From an uncultured Mucilaginibacter sp. (lineage in GTDB: Bacteria > Bacteroidota > Bacteroidia > Sphingobacteriales > Sphingobacteriaceae): DNA of 35,074 bases. The translations under genes and the position numbers were made by a program. How positions within the stretch are numbered: the stretch's first letter is position 1; each line of letters begins with the position of its first letter. The stretch lies in contig CAJYJH010000028.1 of assembly GCA_913775265.1 (NCBI GenBank), positions 1-35,074 on the forward strand. The letters are read 5' to 3'. The notes beneath the pieces are model-generated. The model searched no databases and was not told the DNA's origin. It saw only the letters and a program-made list of their open reading frames with translations. Below, one piece after another: positions 33,906 through 35,074 of this stretch.

Positions 33906-33989
33906 TGCCCAGGGAGAGACTCGAACTCTCAAGAGACAATTCTCAACGGCTTCTGAGACCGCAACGTTTACCAATTTCGCCACCTGGGC
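33906..33989 (-). tRNA. tRNA-Leu (anticodon CAG)
   Basis: 84-nt class II cloverleaf: acceptor GCCCAGG with CCTGGGC plus discriminator A, anticodon stem GCGGT/GCCGT around loop CTCAGAA (anticodon CAG), T arm GAGAG-TTCGAGT-CTCTC. No CCA is encoded. It shares its first 21 bases with the neighbouring tRNA-Leu(GAG). A TATATTTG box on the minus strand (34059-34066) lies about 70 bases upstream and may be its -7 element, though without a matching -33. Confidence 0.96.
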
Positions 33990-34113
33990 TGATTTTATCA
34001 GGTTAATGGCTTATGATATTAAACCTTGGCTATTATCCTGCAATCAGTATTGAGGCTGCAAATATAGAAGTTTAAACTAAACCTCATTAAAATAAATAAT
34101 AAAAAAATCATCT

Positions 34114-34145
34114 TTTGTTATACTGCTGTTTACCTGATACATTAG
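34114..34145 (+). promoter_or_regulatory. Putative promoter of the DUF2147 gene
   Basis: TTTG (34114-34117), a 20-base spacer and TACATTAG (34138-34145) match the Bacteroidota consensus with one mismatch in the -7 box. The ATG follows 17 bases later. Confidence 0.4.
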
Positions 34146-34162
34146 AGCATCAATTTTAAATT

Positions 34163-34606
34163 ATGAGAACAAAACTGAGTTTTTTATGGCTGATGGCGGC
34201 CTTGCTATTTGTATTAAACGCTAAGGCTCAAAATGCCGATGCCATACTGGGCAAATGGATTAATCCGAGCGGGGAGGGGCAGATACAAATCTACAAAAAG
34301 AGTAACCTATATTTTGGCAAGCTGGCCTGGATTAAAGAACCTAACGATGAAACCACCGGAAAGCCAAAGCTGGATGTTAAAAACCCTGACAAAACTTTGC
34401 AGTCGCGCCCGATATTAGGTTTAGAATTATTAAAGAATTTTAAGTTTGATGGTGATGATATATACGAAGACGGTACCATTTATGACCCTAAAAGCGGTAA
34501 AACATACAGTTGCAAAATGACCTTAACCGGTAATAAGCTCAAGATTCGCGGTTTTGTAGGCATATCATTATTAGGCCGTTCAGAAGTTTGGACGCGTGTT
34601 AAATAA
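34163..34606 (+). CDS. Secreted DUF2147 family protein
   Basis: A 147-aa protein with a signal peptide (residues 1-22, FVLNAKAQ) and one DUF2147 beta-barrel-like domain: ILGKWINPSGEGQIQIYKKSNLYFGKLAWI at the start, the PILGLELLKNF motif, YEDGTIYDPKSGKTYSCKMTL and IRGFVGISLLGRSEVWTR at the end. This is the complete family pattern and usual length. It is probably periplasmic; the function is unknown, with a lipocalin-like small-ligand fold assumed from family layout. The next gene begins one base after its stop, so the two form an operon. Confidence 0.92.
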   Translation: MRTKLSFLWLMAALLFVLNAKAQNADAILGKWINPSGEGQIQIYKKSNLYFGKLAWIKEPNDETTGKPKLDVKNPDKTLQSRPILGLELLKNFKFDGDDIYEDGTIYDPKSGKTYSCKMTLTGNKLKIRGFVGISLLGRSEVWTRVK

Positions 34607-34607
34607 T

Positions 34608-35074
34608 ATGAAGCGTCTATCAGTATTGTTGGGGCTGTTATTGGCTGTTAATATAATCAGCGCCCAATCGCTTACCGTTGTAGAACAAGATAAGTCTACC
34701 AGCATCCGAGGCTTGTCGGTAGTGAACGATCATGTTGCTTGGGTAAGTGGCAGCAAAGGCTATGTGGGTATAAGCACAAATGGCGGGCAAAACTGGGTAT
34801 GGCAACAGGTGCCTGGCTTTGAGCAAAGTGATTTTAGGGATGTAGAAGCTTTTTCGGCAACAGAAGCCATTATTATGAGTTCCGGTACACCGGCCGTTAT
34901 TTTAAAAACTACTGATGCAGGTAAAAACTGGAACGTTTGCTACCGTGATGAAGACAAGGCTTACTTTTTAGATGGAATGGACTTTTACAACGCTAAGCAC
35001 GGCTTAATTATGGGCGACCCCATCAACGGTAAGTTTTTATTATTAGAAACGCAAAATGGCGGAGATACCTGGCA
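34608..35074 (+). CDS. Ycf48/BNR-repeat-like secreted protein (5' part, runs off the window)
   Basis: The frame starts at an ATG one base after the DUF2147 stop and stays open to the right edge (155 codons visible). A signal peptide (MKRLSVLLGLLLAVNIISAQ) is followed by beta-propeller-type repeats of the Ycf48/BNR (Asp-box) kind: ISTNGGQNWVW, KTTDAGKNWNV and ETQNGGDTW. In Bacteroidota such proteins are annotated as oxidoreductases or photosystem-assembly-like proteins, but only the propeller fold is supported. The 3' end is missing, so total length and any C-terminal sorting domain are unknown. Confidence 0.85.
   Translation, partial: MKRLSVLLGLLLAVNIISAQSLTVVEQDKSTSIRGLSVVNDHVAWVSGSKGYVGISTNGGQNWVWQQVPGFEQSDFRDVEAFSATEAIIMSSGTPAVILKTTDAGKNWNVCYRDEDKAYFLDGMDFYNAKHGLIMGDPINGKFLLLETQNGGDTW

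Noticed and set aside
33859..34053. 64-codon frame over the tRNA-Leu(CAG) gene
   Set aside because: It runs antisense through a well-formed tRNA and has no protein features.
1..35074. CRISPR array, IS element, prophage or integrative-element boundary
   Set aside because: I looked for regularly spaced repeats, transposase or integrase motifs and att-like direct repeats at the tRNA genes and saw none.

Overview
The window reads as chromosomal DNA of a Gram-negative Bacteroidota, most likely a soil or plant-associated Sphingobacteriaceae (Mucilaginibacter/Pedobacter type). This is inferred from TAnnTTTG-type -7 promoter boxes, the lack of Shine-Dalgarno sequences, several families common in this group (LytS/LytTR two-component pairs, single-domain receivers, MG2/TonB-plug surface proteins, DUF2147, DUF3891, GH39, S1 sulfatase, Omp85 proteins) and OMPs ending in Phe. 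No phage, IS element, integron, CRISPR array or replication origin was seen. Coding density is high and no stretch longer than 300 bases lacks a gene.

Layout. 1-4.4 kb: an Omp85-type barrel (-), a PfkB-type phosphofructokinase (+), an SDR oxidoreductase (-) and an LPG-synthase-TM/flippase-like membrane protein (-). 4.45-6.4 kb: an aguB-aguA operon (overlapping genes) that turns agmatine into putrescine, closed by a strong hairpin terminator. 6.6-9.4 kb: an envelope-stress-like operon with a LiaF-like membrane protein, a 26-codon membrane micro-ORF, a LytS-type histidine kinase and a LytTR response regulator. 9.4-11.6 kb (-): a DUF3891 protein and an alkaline-phosphatase-superfamily hydrolase. 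11.9-14.5 kb (+): an 866-aa outer-membrane protein whose N-terminal half looks like a Fam20/HipA/CotH-type kinase fold joined to an Omp85 barrel; this is the most unusual protein here. 14.5-16.5 kb (-): two stand-alone receivers and a YycJ-like MBL hydrolase. 16.7-19.3 kb (+): DinB-like protein, small unknown protein, secreted sulfatase with operator-like palindromes upstream and a perfect terminator downstream.

19.4-24.1 kb (+): a GbsR/MarR-regulated module (regulator, small membrane protein, DCC/DUF393 protein, TIGR01777 epimerase-like protein, membrane-anchored SRPBCC protein, second SRPBCC protein, 4-TM membrane protein). A perfect 26-bp palindrome sits over the regulator's promoter. The membrane-anchored SRPBCC gene is broken by one frameshift and one in-frame TAA. 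24.2-29.3 kb (+): secreted GH39 glycosidase, an MG2-like surface protein and a CBM9/DOMON-like secreted protein. 29.4-33.5 kb: an MpaB/DUF2236 oxygenase-like protein (+), convergent with a methyltransferase (-) that follows a 906-aa MG2/TonB-plug protein (-), a paralogue of the 26-28 kb protein. 33.7-34.0 kb: two tRNA-Leu genes (GAG and CAG, -). 34.1-35.07 kb: a DUF2147 secreted protein and the start of a Ycf48/BNR-like protein that runs off the right edge.

All functions are from reading motifs and family resemblance by eye; no searches were run.
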